From positions 682,001 through 746,000 of the forward strand of contig NZ_CP070975.1 in assembly GCF_017377875.1 (NCBI RefSeq): 64,000 nt of DNA, read 5' to 3'. The position numbers were made by a program, and so were the translations under genes. Source of the DNA: Alcaligenes sp. SORT26. GTDB taxonomy: Bacteria > Pseudomonadota > Gammaproteobacteria > Burkholderiales > Burkholderiaceae_B. Shown piece by piece: positions 8,531-17,141 of this stretch. Numbering within the stretch: the stretch's first letter is position 1; each line of letters starts with the position of its first letter. The notes under the pieces were generated by a model. It searched no databases. It saw only the letters and a program-made list of their open reading frames with translations, and had not been told where the DNA came from.

Positions 8531-9337
8531 ATGGAACGAGCGTTTTTTACCAAAAACCCGACGCCTGCTGAGCTAAGAGTGTTGGCTAATTATCTTGGGA
8601 CGTACCGGGATGGGACGGGAGGCTACCGTGAGAAAGATGGTAGTTCTCGTGCGGACTCTAGGCAGATTGAAAGATGCTTTGCGGAATTTTTGCATGGGAG
8701 CGCAACTGAAAGCAAAATGTTCTATGATTTTCTCATTGAGTTTAATGAGAGTGGGGGTGTGGCGGTTCGTGGTGCTTCTATAAAATCAAAAGAAGTTAAG
8801 GAGTTAAGAAGCTATAAAAAACTGGATTTAAGAGCTCATCTTGAAATCTCGAATTCTAGTGCGAGTGACTGGCGGTTATGCAGAGAAAACAACCTAACAG
8901 AAAATGATTTTTTAGAGATGAGGTATCCAGAGAAGTTTGGGGAAATAATATTGGCTAGACAGGTGAAAGAAAGAATTCTTTCTGAGGGTAAATATAAAGA
9001 AAAAAATTCCACAAAAAACAATCTATTTTTTGTGGATAAAGAGAGTATTTTTATATCGGTTCTTTATTCACCGATGCTGAGGGGGGAGAGGGATTGGTTG
9101 GTGTCAACATTTAATATAAATTTACCAAAACCAGAAAAGTGGCAGTTTGAGGGTAAAAGATTGGTTGGTTTAGATGAGACAGGCGGCCGTATTTATGAAT
9201 GGTATGCCTTGTCGGGTAGTCAGTTTAAATACTATCCAAAGATAAGCTCCAGGGCGTATGGAACTGATCTATTTACTCTTCCTAAGCCAACCGTTGAGAG
9301 ATTGCAGGCTAAGTCTGCTCGGCTTTTCGGCGCTTAA
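8531..9337 (+). CDS. Candidate type II restriction endonuclease
   Basis: 268 residues, AT-rich and unlike surrounding phage genes. No domain is recognised with certainty. It is convergent with, and overlaps by 4 bp, a cytosine-5 methyltransferase, the usual arrangement of a restriction-modification pair. A segment LRAHLEISNSSASDWRLCRE resembles stretches seen in some type II enzymes, and an ExK is present, but I cannot point to a full PD-(D/E)xK motif. The restriction role is an inference from context. The start at 8531 has only a weak SD in an A-rich leader. Confidence 0.55.
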   Translation: MERAFFTKNPTPAELRVLANYLGTYRDGTGGYREKDGSSRADSRQIERCFAEFLHGSATESKMFYDFLIEFNESGGVAVRGASIKSKEVKELRSYKKLDLRAHLEISNSSASDWRLCRENNLTENDFLEMRYPEKFGEIILARQVKERILSEGKYKEKNSTKNNLFFVDKESIFISVLYSPMLRGERDWLVSTFNINLPKPEKWQFEGKRLVGLDETGGRIYEWYALSGSQFKYYPKISSRAYGTDLFTLPKPTVERLQAKSARLFGA

Positions 9338-10389
9338 AGAATTTCTTTTATGTTTCTCATTATTTGCTGCATTAAGAGTGGTGGAACAGCATTTCCAATT
9401 TGTTCAAATTTTTCTGCTAAATCTCCCTCAGGTTCAAAATAAGAAGGAAACGTTTGTATAGCGGCACACTCCCTCCAAGATAACCTTCTTGGAGGATGTA
9501 AGTTTGGAAATTCTGGCGCAAATTCTAAGTGGTCATATATGTCCGTAAAGCGCCATTTTTGTTTCCAGCCATTTGCCAGGTCGCTCCACTCAAGCTCCAT
9601 CAGGGGTGAGGCGGGATGGAGTGTTACGTGGCGGAAGTTTGCAACGACAGTGAATGCAGTTTCATCCCAACGATGCCGGCGGTTACGAGACATGAAATAC
9701 CAGGAGAAGTTTCCCTCAGGGTCATGTGGACGTTCATAATACTCGCCTATTGGATTTGGCGGTAAATGACGGATAGCCTCACCATGAGAAGCCCAAGGCA
9801 GAAGTCCTGTTTTCTTCACTAGAGAAGGTTTGCAGTGAGTTGCCGTTGGGAAGATGAATTTATTATTAATGTCATGACGAACACCAACAATAATTACTCG
9901 CTTTCGTTGTTGTGGAACACCGTAGTCAGCAGCATTCAATAGCATTGAGGATACGTGGTACTTGACAGAGAGCTGGTTTTCATAAACGTCAATTTGTTTT
10001 TTGAACCATTCGCCATTTTTTATTTTTGTTAAGCCGGAAACGTTTTCTGCGATAAATATTTTTGGCTTTATTCTGTTAACTGCTTCAGCAAAGCCTAAGA
10101 ACAGATTGGATCGCTCGTCTTTTGCTGGATTTCTTAAGCCGCCCATAGAGAATGATTGGCAAGGATAGCCACCCATCAAAATGTCGGCTTCGGGATATGG
10201 ATTCTTCTTGCTTTCATTAAACTCAAAAATACCCGTCGTTTTAACGTCAGTGTCTGGAAAGTGTTTGGCAAATGTAGCCGTAGACGCTGCAAACTTGTCG
10301 AGTGCTAAAACCGTTTGGAAGCCCTCTGCGTGTGCTCCAAAGTCCATACCGCCGGCGCCAGAAAAGAGGGAGATAATTCGCAAACTCAT
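9334..10389 (-). CDS. DNA cytosine-5 methyltransferase
   Basis: 351 residues with the C5-methyltransferase motifs in order: I (ISLFSGAGGMDFG), IV with catalytic Cys (MGGYPCQSFSMGG), VI (IAENVSG), VIII (GVPQQRKRVIIVG), and IX/X near the end (LSWRECAAIQTFP, QIGNAVPP). It transfers methyl groups from SAM to cytosine in a specific sequence. The convergent AT-rich gene at 8531 is the likely partner nuclease. The target sequence between motifs VIII and IX cannot be predicted. It may also protect the phage genome from host restriction. Confidence 0.93.
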   Translation of the reverse strand: MSLRIISLFSGAGGMDFGAHAEGFQTVLALDKFAASTATFAKHFPDTDVKTTGIFEFNESKKNPYPEADILMGGYPCQSFSMGGLRNPAKDERSNLFLGFAEAVNRIKPKIFIAENVSGLTKIKNGEWFKKQIDVYENQLSVKYHVSSMLLNAADYGVPQQRKRVIIVGVRHDINNKFIFPTATHCKPSLVKKTGLLPWASHGEAIRHLPPNPIGEYYERPHDPEGNFSWYFMSRNRRHRWDETAFTVVANFRHVTLHPASPLMELEWSDLANGWKQKWRFTDIYDHLEFAPEFPNLHPPRRLSWRECAAIQTFPSYFEPEGDLAEKFEQIGNAVPPLLMQQIMRNIKEIL

Positions 10390-10586
10390 GTGTGTTTTTA
10401 TCCAGTAAAAAGTGGGTCAATTTTAAGAAGGTTTTCTCATCTTGGCCAGCAATATGTTGTTTTTATTCTACATATTAGATGTTGTTGCATTGTAGGAGCT
10501 AGGCTCAGCACTAAGCTGGCTTCTTTCTTCTTTGTAGTGTCCATTGCAAAGGGGCTGGGGTAAAGGGGTAGGGCGGAGTGTGGCAG

Positions 10587-11498
10587 CTAGAGATAGCCCG
10601 AGGACGGAGGTGCACTATTTAACACAGTCACGACGTCAGCGATCAGGCCGCCCAGCTCCGAAGTCATCAGCGTCATATCAGCATCAAAGATTTCGTCATC
10701 GTTGACGGCCGTCACATCTTGTTTTTCAGTCAGGATGTCCAGCGGGGCCACGCGTTTGACGTCCAGCGCGTCGGTCAGCACAAAGCTGATGCGATCCGCC
10801 CAGGTCATGGCCAAACGAGTGCATTGCTTGCCGGCTTCAACGTGCTTGCGCACTTCGTCAATGTCGGCGCTTTGCTTGACGTAGCGCACGGCAGCACCGC
10901 TGTCGCCTGTAGAGCGCAGCTCAGCATCTTGGTCAATGCTGAAATTGGCGGGGGCTTCATCATCAACCAACCAGGCCGTCATGGCGCCTGCGGGTGACCA
11001 CTCGGTATACAGGGGCAGAACAGGGAAGGGATCTACGCTCTTGGCGAACAAGCCCAGCACCTCATCACTCTTCGCCACGGCTGGAGTATCGATAACAAAC
11101 CAATGGTTTCGTGCGTCGATCCAGACCATGGTGTCGCGCTGCACGGCATGGGAGCGGGGCATCAAATCAATGATGATCTGCTCTTTGATTTCCTTCATTT
11201 GCTTGCGGCCTGGCTTATAGCCTTGCTGCTCTTCAATTTCGCGGGCCTTCTCGCGGGCTGCCTGGTTGACCACAGCACTCGGCAGTAATTTCTTCTCAGC
11301 ACGCATGCAGATCAGATAGTGACCATTCACTTCATACACCAGCTCACCACCTTCGCGTGGCGGCACCCAGCCGAGGCTGAGAGGTTCTTGGCTGCCGCAT
11401 GGCGTGAATGGATGTTTGGTCAGCATTTCGGCCAGTTGTTGAGCGGACAGGGCAAATGCCGTATCCATGCGATAGATACGCAAGTTCTTAAACCACAT
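10587..11498 (-). CDS. rdgC: Recombination-associated protein RdgC
   Basis: About 303 residues. MWFKNLRIYRM is the conserved RdgC start; PREGGELVYEVNGHYLICM and LPSAVVNQ also match the family. In bacteria RdgC forms a ring around DNA and limits RecA; phage copies probably tune recombination during replication. The upstream ATG at 11549 would add 17 unsupported residues. It lies left of the single-strand annealing operon on the same strand, with a divergent membrane-protein gene between. Confidence 0.92.
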   Translation of the reverse strand: MWFKNLRIYRMDTAFALSAQQLAEMLTKHPFTPCGSQEPLSLGWVPPREGGELVYEVNGHYLICMRAEKKLLPSAVVNQAAREKAREIEEQQGYKPGRKQMKEIKEQIIIDLMPRSHAVQRDTMVWIDARNHWFVIDTPAVAKSDEVLGLFAKSVDPFPVLPLYTEWSPAGAMTAWLVDDEAPANFSIDQDAELRSTGDSGAAVRYVKQSADIDEVRKHVEAGKQCTRLAMTWADRISFVLTDALDVKRVAPLDILTEKQDVTAVNDDEIFDADMTLMTSELGGLIADVVTVLNSAPPSSGYL

Positions 11499-11563
11499 GG
11501 GTGTATTCCTTTCAGGATGGGCTATGCTCACGCAGTTATGTAACTGCATGTAGCGAGAGGGCT

Positions 11564-12349
11564 ATGAGAATTAAATGGAAAGAGGATTACAGCTCGATCA
11601 CCCAAAGAAAATTTGGTTTGCTGGTGGGTTATGCGGGCGGGTTGGTCTCAGCTTGGATTATTTATGGTGTCTACACATCGTGGTCGATGTTCGAGGCTGA
11701 ATCATGGCTGGACATACTTTCAACTATCGGTACGCTAGGGGCAGCTCTTGCTGCCGTTTATGCGGGACGGGTTGCAATATATATTGCAGAGAACGAACGA
11801 GAAGATAAAAAATTAGAAATGGAGTTGGATAAAAAAAACAAGATTTATATATACGAAAGGGTGTTTGTGGGTGCCTACGCTGCCGTTCATGATGATCTTG
11901 TTTTGATGATAAATTTATTGCAAGAAAAAAAGCGGAATGAGTTAATGAAAATGATATCTGGAGGCGGATTTCTACATTTAAGAGCGCTTTTAAATAATGT
12001 TGATAAGCTTATATATTTCAAATCGAATGATATTGATAACCTTGTTCAAATGATTGCCTGCTTGGAGCTTGTCAAGGAATCAGTGGCTCAAAATTATGCT
12101 TCCGCTCTATCTGCTCTCTACAACAGGGATAATATGCTTGATGGGCAAGGCAGCCTTCGTGCCAGCAGGAATAAAGAGTTGGAGGAAATTGAGCGATTAG
12201 AGAATAGAATGGATTCCTTGCTGAAGAAAGTTTATGTGCATGCTCTTTCGGTCGAATGGTTAAGGAAAAATCTTCCTGACGGAGAGAGAGATTTTAAGCG
12301 AATGTTTACTAGCGGTCGGTTTGAGGTCGAGCCCTCTTCTGGTTTGTAG
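11564..12349 (+). CDS. Two-helix membrane protein with cytoplasmic coiled coil
   Basis: 261 residues from MRIKWKED (GAGAGG 7 nt upstream). Two hydrophobic helices (LLVGYAGGLVSAWIIYGVY and LSTIGTLGAALAAVYAGRVA) are followed by a charged region rich in Lys and Glu, then LEEIERLENRMDSLLKK. No family is recognised. It is AT-rich and runs against the flanking leftward genes, so it looks like an independently expressed cargo gene. The architecture (membrane anchor plus long cytoplasmic helical domain) is common in abortive-infection and exclusion proteins; that role is an inference. Confidence 0.7.
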   Translation: MRIKWKEDYSSITQRKFGLLVGYAGGLVSAWIIYGVYTSWSMFEAESWLDILSTIGTLGAALAAVYAGRVAIYIAENEREDKKLEMELDKKNKIYIYERVFVGAYAAVHDDLVLMINLLQEKKRNELMKMISGGGFLHLRALLNNVDKLIYFKSNDIDNLVQMIACLELVKESVAQNYASALSALYNRDNMLDGQGSLRASRNKELEEIERLENRMDSLLKKVYVHALSVEWLRKNLPDGERDFKRMFTSGRFEVEPSSGL

Positions 12350-12355
12350 TTCTTA

Positions 12356-12460
12356 TTACTCAAGATAGCGCAAAATTTGTATCTGTTTCGTAATGATTTC
12401 GGAGGTGTAGCGCTCCTGGCTGTCCTGGCCGGTCCACTTACGGGCTCGGGCCAGGCGCTA
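12356..12460 (-). pseudogene. Fragment of a second ssb gene
   Basis: Minus-strand frame reads RLARARKWTGQDSQERYTSE then IITKQIQIL and a stop. It aligns with [28 protein letters not shown] in the intact ssb 300 bp away. It begins directly after an in-frame stop and has no start. This is an internal scrap of a diverged ssb. Confidence 0.75.
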
Positions 12461-12462
12461 GT

Positions 12463-12978
12463 TCAGATGCAGTAGGCGTTGCGTGAGAGTAGAGGGGCGA
12501 ACGGGATGTCATCGTCCATATCCGCCAGATTGCCGGACGAGGGCGGTGGAGACTGCCTTTGCTGCTGATCACGCCCAGTGGCATCAGCGTAGTTGTTGCG
12601 CTGCTGGCCCTGTAGCGGTGAGTTGGGTTGCTGTGCTTCCCCGTCACGACCGCCCAGCATTTGCATTTGCTCGGCAATAACTTCGGTGGTGAAACGCTCC
12701 TGACCGTCCTGGCCTGTCCATTTACGGGTGCGCAGGCGACCTTCTACGTAAACGGGACGGCCTTTGCGCAGGTACTCACCCGCGATTTCAGCCAGACGGT
12801 TGTAGAACACCACACGGTGCCGCTCGGTTTCCTCGCGGCGCTCGCCGGAGGTACGGTCTTTCCACTGCGAAGTCGTGGCAATGGAAATATTGCAGATGGC
12901 CGAGCCTTCTGCGCTGTAGCGTACTTCTGGGTCGCGGCCAAGGTTGCCCACCAGAATGACTTTGTTGACTGAGGCCAT
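12463..12978 (-). CDS. ssb: Single-stranded DNA-binding protein
   Basis: 171 residues. The OB fold starts [20 protein letters not shown] with family segments [11 protein letters not shown] and [12 protein letters not shown] Gln/Pro-rich linker leads to DMDDDIPF, the acidic tip that recruits partner proteins. Unusually, 11 more residues ([11 protein letters not shown]) follow, so the tip is internal. The ssb fragment downstream suggests the 3' end was rebuilt by recombination. It is the distal gene of the exonuclease/ERF operon and coats ssDNA for annealing and replication. Confidence 0.95.
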   Translation of the reverse strand: MASVNKVILVGNLGRDPEVRYSAEGSAICNISIATTSQWKDRTSGERREETERHRVVFYNRLAEIAGEYLRKGRPVYVEGRLRTRKWTGQDGQERFTTEVIAEQMQMLGGRDGEAQQPNSPLQGQQRNNYADATGRDQQQRQSPPPSSGNLADMDDDIPFAPLLSRNAYCI

Positions 12979-13614
12979 TTATGCGGCCTCCAGCAGGGCG
13001 TCCCGCAGTTCATGCTGATACTTGGTGACTGTTCGCTCGAACTTCATCAGATCGGATTCCAGCGAGTCGATCTGGTTGTCGTCGCGCTCGATGCGGATGA
13101 TTTTCATGCGGTCCAGGTCGTGAACCCACAAAACCAGATCCACCCACTTTCGGCCAAGCAGCCACATTGCGCCATTGCACTGATCTACATAGGCGGCAAT
13201 ATCACCGTTCACAAAGGCTGTGAACAGGGTGTCGCTGCTGACCATTGTCTTGATTTCAATGATCCCGTCATCGCCTACCAAACCGTCTACGCTGACCCCA
13301 AACAGGCGGTCCGGTGTCGTGATGAAACCGGCCTCGTCAACGATGTGGCCTGTCTTACGCTCATAAACAGCGCGGGCGTAGGGCTCTTGTTCGGTTCCCA
13401 GGCGCATGGCGCCGTTTACAAAGACCTGCAAGGGCTCACCGCCTTCACGTTCCCGCGCCACGTCCATGGCGTAGTCCAAACATTTCTTGGATGGAGCACC
13501 GTTTTTTAGCCGGTCGCGACAGACATTGAAACGGCTGCCGGTGATGATGCCCTTACGGGCCTGGAGCCATTCTGGGGTGCCCTGTTCGGCGGTGTGAATG
13601 ATTAAGCCTTCCAT
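12979..13614 (-). CDS. YqaJ-family (lambda Exo-like) recombination exonuclease
   Basis: 211 residues. The start IIHTAEQGTPEWLQARKGIITGS is the YqaJ signature (QGTPEWLxxR). Nuclease residues are Asp in FGVSVDGLVG and ExK in GIIEIKT; AAYVDQCNGAMWLLGRKWVD follows. It should resect double-strand ends 5' to 3' so that the annealing protein can load. Its ATG overlaps the TAA of the ERF gene (TAATG), so the two are coupled. Confidence 0.92.
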   Translation of the reverse strand: MEGLIIHTAEQGTPEWLQARKGIITGSRFNVCRDRLKNGAPSKKCLDYAMDVAREREGGEPLQVFVNGAMRLGTEQEPYARAVYERKTGHIVDEAGFITTPDRLFGVSVDGLVGDDGIIEIKTMVSSDTLFTAFVNGDIAAYVDQCNGAMWLLGRKWVDLVLWVHDLDRMKIIRIERDDNQIDSLESDLMKFERTVTKYQHELRDALLEAA

Positions 13615-14378
13615 TATTGAGCCTCCGTGAGCATCTTTTTCTTGTCCGATACGGCCTTTTTGAAGGCGTTGTAATCGGTAAGATTGTTGGTTGCGTAAAT
13701 GACGTTGCCGCCTTCCTGCCAGATGGTTTCCAGCTTTTCGAGTGTGTCAGTCTTGGTCACTTCGCTGATCCACTCGTCGCGTAGATCGGCGCTGATCTTC
13801 GAGTTAGCACTGCCTTGTCCGTCATCGTCGTCACCTTTTTCAGAAACGCCGGTGATGGCTTTGAGGGTGTGGCGCTCTAGGTAAGTGACGGTGGACGCGA
13901 TGGCCTGGATGTTGTTCTTGCTCCCGCTTTGGTCTGCGTTGGCCTCAAGCCACACAGAGTCGGTATGGCCCTGTCGGTGCTTGAGAATGCAGGTAACGCG
14001 GATCAAGTCTTTCTCTTGATGAGTTTTCCAGCTCCAGGCGAAGCCATGCCTTGAAAGGGCAGGGCCTACCGCTTCGACCACATCGGAAAGCTCTGCGTAC
14101 TTGTAGTAGGTGCGTCCCTTTTGACCGGTGAAATCGACAGTTTTGCGTTTGATGATTTCGACAGCTTCGGACTTGAATGCAGCCAGGGCATCGTTGAACG
14201 CTTTCTCGGCCTCGCGCTCTTCCCAGCGTTGTTGCAGGTTCATCATCTGCTCCACCTGGTCGAGCGTGGCGCCTTGTTTCATTGCAGCCATCATCATGCC
14301 CATGGGCGAGTTGGCGGGTACTTGATCTGCTGGCGCGGTCAGTTCGCGTTGTGGCGCCTCAATGATTTCTGTGCTCAT
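13614..14378 (-). CDS. erf: ERF-family single-strand annealing protein
   Basis: 254 residues. The central ERF region has FNDALAAFKSEAVEI, YYKYAELSDVVEAVGPALSRHG, ILKHRQGHTDS and TYLERHTLKAITGVSEKGDDDDG. P22 Erf-type proteins anneal homologous single strands and act with a partner exonuclease. The C-terminus (about residues 195-254) is variable. It lies between the coiled-coil gene and the exonuclease in a leftward early operon that also ends in ssb, a complete phage recombination set. Confidence 0.92.
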   Translation of the reverse strand: MSTEIIEAPQRELTAPADQVPANSPMGMMMAAMKQGATLDQVEQMMNLQQRWEEREAEKAFNDALAAFKSEAVEIIKRKTVDFTGQKGRTYYKYAELSDVVEAVGPALSRHGFAWSWKTHQEKDLIRVTCILKHRQGHTDSVWLEANADQSGSKNNIQAIASTVTYLERHTLKAITGVSEKGDDDDGQGSANSKISADLRDEWISEVTKTDTLEKLETIWQEGGNVIYATNNLTDYNAFKKAVSDKKKMLTEAQ

Positions 14379-14385
14379 AGTGTCC

Positions 14386-15453
14386 TCAATACTGGATTCG
14401 GATAGCCGGAATCAGGCCCTTGGCAATCAGAATGACGGCTTGCTTGGCGCACTCGTCTGGCATGCCGTTTTCGATGAATGCAGCTAGGGCGGCGTTGTTG
14501 ATGCTGGCCTTGTGCGCTTTGTCCTCTTCGCGGCGGCGCTGCTCGGCCTCTTCGGCTGCCTTTTCGTCGGCCTGGCGTTTGATTTCGGCCTGACGGGCAG
14601 CCTCAGCGGCTTGCTTGGCCCGCTCGGCTGATGCAAGACGTTCAGCTTCGGCCTGTTCTTCGGCGCGGCGCTGGCGTTCGGCGGCGTCCTTGGCGTCCTG
14701 CTCGGCCTTGACCTGGGCGGCTTTCGCGTCCGCCTCACGCTTGGCGGCTGCATCGCGCTCAGCTTGGGCTTTGGCTTCCGCGTCGACTCGGGCTTTGTCT
14801 GCCGCTAGGCGAGCAATCTCAGCTTCGCGGTCTTTCTGCTCCTGCTCGGCCTGTTTGCGTCGTAGCTCGGCCAGTTCCGCCTGCTCAGCTTCGTACTTCT
14901 GGCGCTCAGTCAGGGCTGCGTTCAGGATTTCCAGAGCTTTGGCTTTGACCCGGTGAGCCTCAGCCTCAAATTCTTCCCAGGACTCGCCTATCACCACAGA
15001 CTCAACCACTGCGATGCGCTGGCGCAGGGATTCAACATCAAGCCCACCGACTTCTCGGGCTTGATCAGCCATACCGTCCAGGTCGGCACGGTGGAGCGCT
15101 ACCCGGCTGGCCTCTGCTTCTTCCCAGTCCGTCAGAGGCTTGCGCACCTCGTCCGCCAGTGAGTCCAGTTCGTCACGCATGCGCTTGCGTTCAGCGTCGA
15201 TCAGCTTGGGGATTTCCTTGAGCCGGTCCACCTGCTCTTTGCCCAGGCTATCCAGAGCGGTTTTGATCTTGCGCACCTTGAATGCGCGGCTGGCGATTTC
15301 CTTTCGGCCCTTGTCGGTCTTCAGGTTCGGCGCATGCCCGGTGACTTCTTGTCGGATGCGCTCGATATACGGGTCCAGACCGTTTGGTGTTTGGTAAATT
15401 TGCAGCGCCGTTTCTGCCGGCGGCAGTTCCGTCAGCTCTAAGACTTCGGTCAT
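14386..15453 (-). CDS. Long coiled-coil phage protein of the recombination operon
   Basis: About 355 residues from MTEVLELTE. The N-terminal third is a globular phage domain (LQIYQTPNGLDPYIERIRQE, KGRKEIASRAFKVRKIKTAL), the middle is an Ala/Glu/Lys/Arg-rich coiled coil of about 140 residues, and the end is a small helical cap (ALAAFIENGMPDECAKQAV). Homologues sit beside ERF or RecT genes in many prophages, but their role is unknown. The coil suggests a scaffold or clamp loader for recombination proteins. Start chosen over the ATG at 15465 because the stop of the upstream ORF overlaps here. Confidence 0.8.
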   Translation of the reverse strand: MTEVLELTELPPAETALQIYQTPNGLDPYIERIRQEVTGHAPNLKTDKGRKEIASRAFKVRKIKTALDSLGKEQVDRLKEIPKLIDAERKRMRDELDSLADEVRKPLTDWEEAEASRVALHRADLDGMADQAREVGGLDVESLRQRIAVVESVVIGESWEEFEAEAHRVKAKALEILNAALTERQKYEAEQAELAELRRKQAEQEQKDREAEIARLAADKARVDAEAKAQAERDAAAKREADAKAAQVKAEQDAKDAAERQRRAEEQAEAERLASAERAKQAAEAARQAEIKRQADEKAAEEAEQRRREEDKAHKASINNAALAAFIENGMPDECAKQAVILIAKGLIPAIRIQY

Positions 15454-15454
15454 G

Positions 15455-15640
15455 TCATGCTCCAATCGCTCGGGCCGCCAGAGTCGGGCCGAAAAAAAGC
15501 AGTCCGCAGACTGCTATGGCAAAGAGTAGGGTGAGGGGCCAGCCCCAAGGAGGTGTGCTGCTATTTGGTGCGTAGCATCCCCGTCCGTCGAATTGATTGC
15601 GGCGCCGGGTGCGGGGGAAGCCGGGGTTCTGGTCATTCAC
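15455..15640 (-). CDS. Small single-pass membrane protein
   Basis: 61 residues from a GTG start at 15640. A polar, Arg-rich N-terminus leads to one strong helix (PLTLLFAIAVCGLLFFGPTL). The GTG overlaps the TGA of an upstream micro-ORF (GTGA) and the stop abuts the next start, so it is translationally coupled on both sides. Function unknown. Confidence 0.6.
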   Translation of the reverse strand: MNDQNPGFPRTRRRNQFDGRGCYAPNSSTPPWGWPLTLLFAIAVCGLLFFGPTLAARAIGA

Positions 15641-15738
15641 TGTTGCCTCCAGATACTAAGAACGCCCTCAATTCCGAGCGCAACAAAGAAAGCAGCGCAG
15701 CAAAAGAACACTGCAAAGATGAAAAACTCGATCAGCAC
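15637..15738 (-). CDS. 33-residue hydrophobic micro-protein
   Basis: GTG at 15738, stop at 15637. The peptide is almost entirely one membrane helix (IEFFIFAVFFCCAAFFVALG) ending in IWRQQ. Start and stop each overlap a neighbour by a few bases, which supports real translation. It could be a small membrane effector. Confidence 0.5.
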   Translation of the reverse strand: MLIEFFIFAVFFCCAAFFVALGIEGVLSIWRQQ

Positions 15739-16091
15739 GGCAGCGCCTCCAGCTCTTGCTGGGTCATGCAGTTATGCGTGGTGTCTGCCCAATCGCCGAT
15801 GATTCGCTCACGCTTGGTGCGTAGGGCAGGGCGCAGGCTTTCATCATCCAGAGCAGCAAGCAGCTTTGCCGAATAGTCGAAACCTGCCGAACTGGACGTC
15901 AGAAGCGCATTCTCCATTTCCTCGATTAGTCCTATGCGGCTTACCTTCTGAGGAATCGATTGCAGGGTCCAGGCGATGTTCACGTACAGTGTTTTGCCGT
16001 ACAGGCAGTTGCGGATCTGCTCCGCGATATAGGCGCGGCGGCGCTCCGCCAGCTCGTGCGCGTCTATCTCACGCATAGCAAAAGCGTTCAT
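15732..16091 (-). CDS. Hypothetical early phage protein
   Basis: 119 residues from MNAFAMREID, with GGAG 7 nt upstream; the frame is open to 16232 but has no better start. It contains an ERRRAYIAEQIRNCLYG helix and a conserved-looking DWADTTHNCMTQQELEALP end. No family recognised. First gene of the tightly overlapped string that leads into the recombination genes. Confidence 0.65.
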   Translation of the reverse strand: MNAFAMREIDAHELAERRRAYIAEQIRNCLYGKTLYVNIAWTLQSIPQKVSRIGLIEEMENALLTSSSAGFDYSAKLLAALDDESLRPALRTKRERIIGDWADTTHNCMTQQELEALPC

Positions 16092-16418
16092 GTTTAGCTC
16101 CGGGGGGATTGCGCCGCGTCCGGCGCCATTGAAAGGGAAGAGGGTTAGCTTGTGGTCACCACCCTCACGTCCGGTGCGCACCGGAGCGGTATTGGTGGAG
16201 TCCCAGAGTTCTATGCCCTCTAGTCGCAGCACTCCCGACCGCCCATGGCGTGGGCGGGGCTGATTTAGAATTGGTTAAGGGATTGGGAATGCTGCGGCTG
16301 GAGAGCCCGAGATTGAGTAAGGCTTGGTGGCTTACTTTGTAACAACGCTATCTATATATGTGAACAGCGCTCATAGTGTGTCCAGGGACATTTTTCCCCT
16401 GATTAATTAGGACATACA

Positions 16419-16628
16419 TTGAAAACAGAAATTGGTATCGTGAAGTGGTTCAATAACGAAAAAGGCTTCGGCTTCATCGCACCGGAAAGTGGCGGTAAAG
16501 ACCTCTTCGCACACCACAGTGAAATTCAGGGTACTGGGTTTAAGTCTCTTGACGAGAACCAACGAGTTTCTTTCGTTGCAGGCGCTGGCCAAAAAGGCCC
16601 TTGCGCTACCCAGATCCAAATCGTTTGA
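16419..16628 (+). CDS. Cold-shock domain protein
   Basis: 69 residues from a TTG start (AGGA 8 nt upstream). RNP1 (KGFGFI) and RNP2-like (DLFAHHSEI) are present. The usual VHFS is here LFAHHS. CspA-type proteins bind single-stranded RNA or DNA and melt secondary structure. It is monocistronic, with a TATATAT-containing promoter region before it and a terminator after it. Phage-carried copies probably assist translation after infection. Confidence 0.93.
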   Translation: MKTEIGIVKWFNNEKGFGFIAPESGGKDLFAHHSEIQGTGFKSLDENQRVSFVAGAGQKGPCATQIQIV

Positions 16629-16670
16629 TCCCCTGCTTGCCTGACTAGGCAAGTGTTGAGTTGATCGGTT

Positions 16671-16708
16671 AAGGCCGGGCCCTTTGAAACATTGGGTTCG
16701 GCCTTTTC
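16671..16708 (+). terminator. Terminator of the cold-shock gene
   Basis: AAGGCCGGGCCC pairs with GGGTTCGGCCTT around an 11-nt loop, with TTTT after. Confidence 0.75.
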
Positions 16709-17141
16709 GTATGTGGGCGCCCACTCTTACCATGCGGGCCATGGGCCTGTGCGCTCTCAGGCTGGCGTGTGGCTTGCCGGGTGCTACCCGTATGCCAGCG
16801 GCGGGGAGGCCAGCGGCACATCATCCCCGTTATTCCTGGCTGGCCGGATTACTCGATCCGGTGCCTGCTAGTTTCCTGCTGACCATCACATAGCAGCCCC
16901 GGCACTGATCTCCGGGTTGAGGCGCTTCTTAGGCGGCGTCGAGCTTGCTTATTCGCTTGAGCCATCCCCGGGAGTCAGCCACGTCCCCCTGCGTATCAGC
17001 CTACGCATTGCTGCTATGTGATGCCCCTATCCTGGCGCAGGGAAGGCAGATCACTATCTGCTGCCAGTACGGCTACCCAGGTCGGCCCGCCGCGGGCCCG
17101 AGGAGATCCGGCAGTGCCGGCCCGCCTGGGCGGGTCATGAT
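16709..17141. other. Structured GC-rich intergenic region
   Basis: No convincing gene. It holds a perfect 14-bp inverted repeat, CATCACATAGCAGC (16884-16897) against GCTGCTATGTGATG (17010-17023), with a smaller hairpin inside (TGCGTATCAGCCTACGCA). Further GC-rich inverted segments follow at 17078-17135. It could be a structured RNA or a replication or packaging element. Confidence 0.45.

Noticed and set aside
16730-16893. Rightward frame in the GC-rich block after the cold-shock gene
   Set aside because: No SD and the DNA is dominated by inverted repeats; better explained as structured non-coding DNA.
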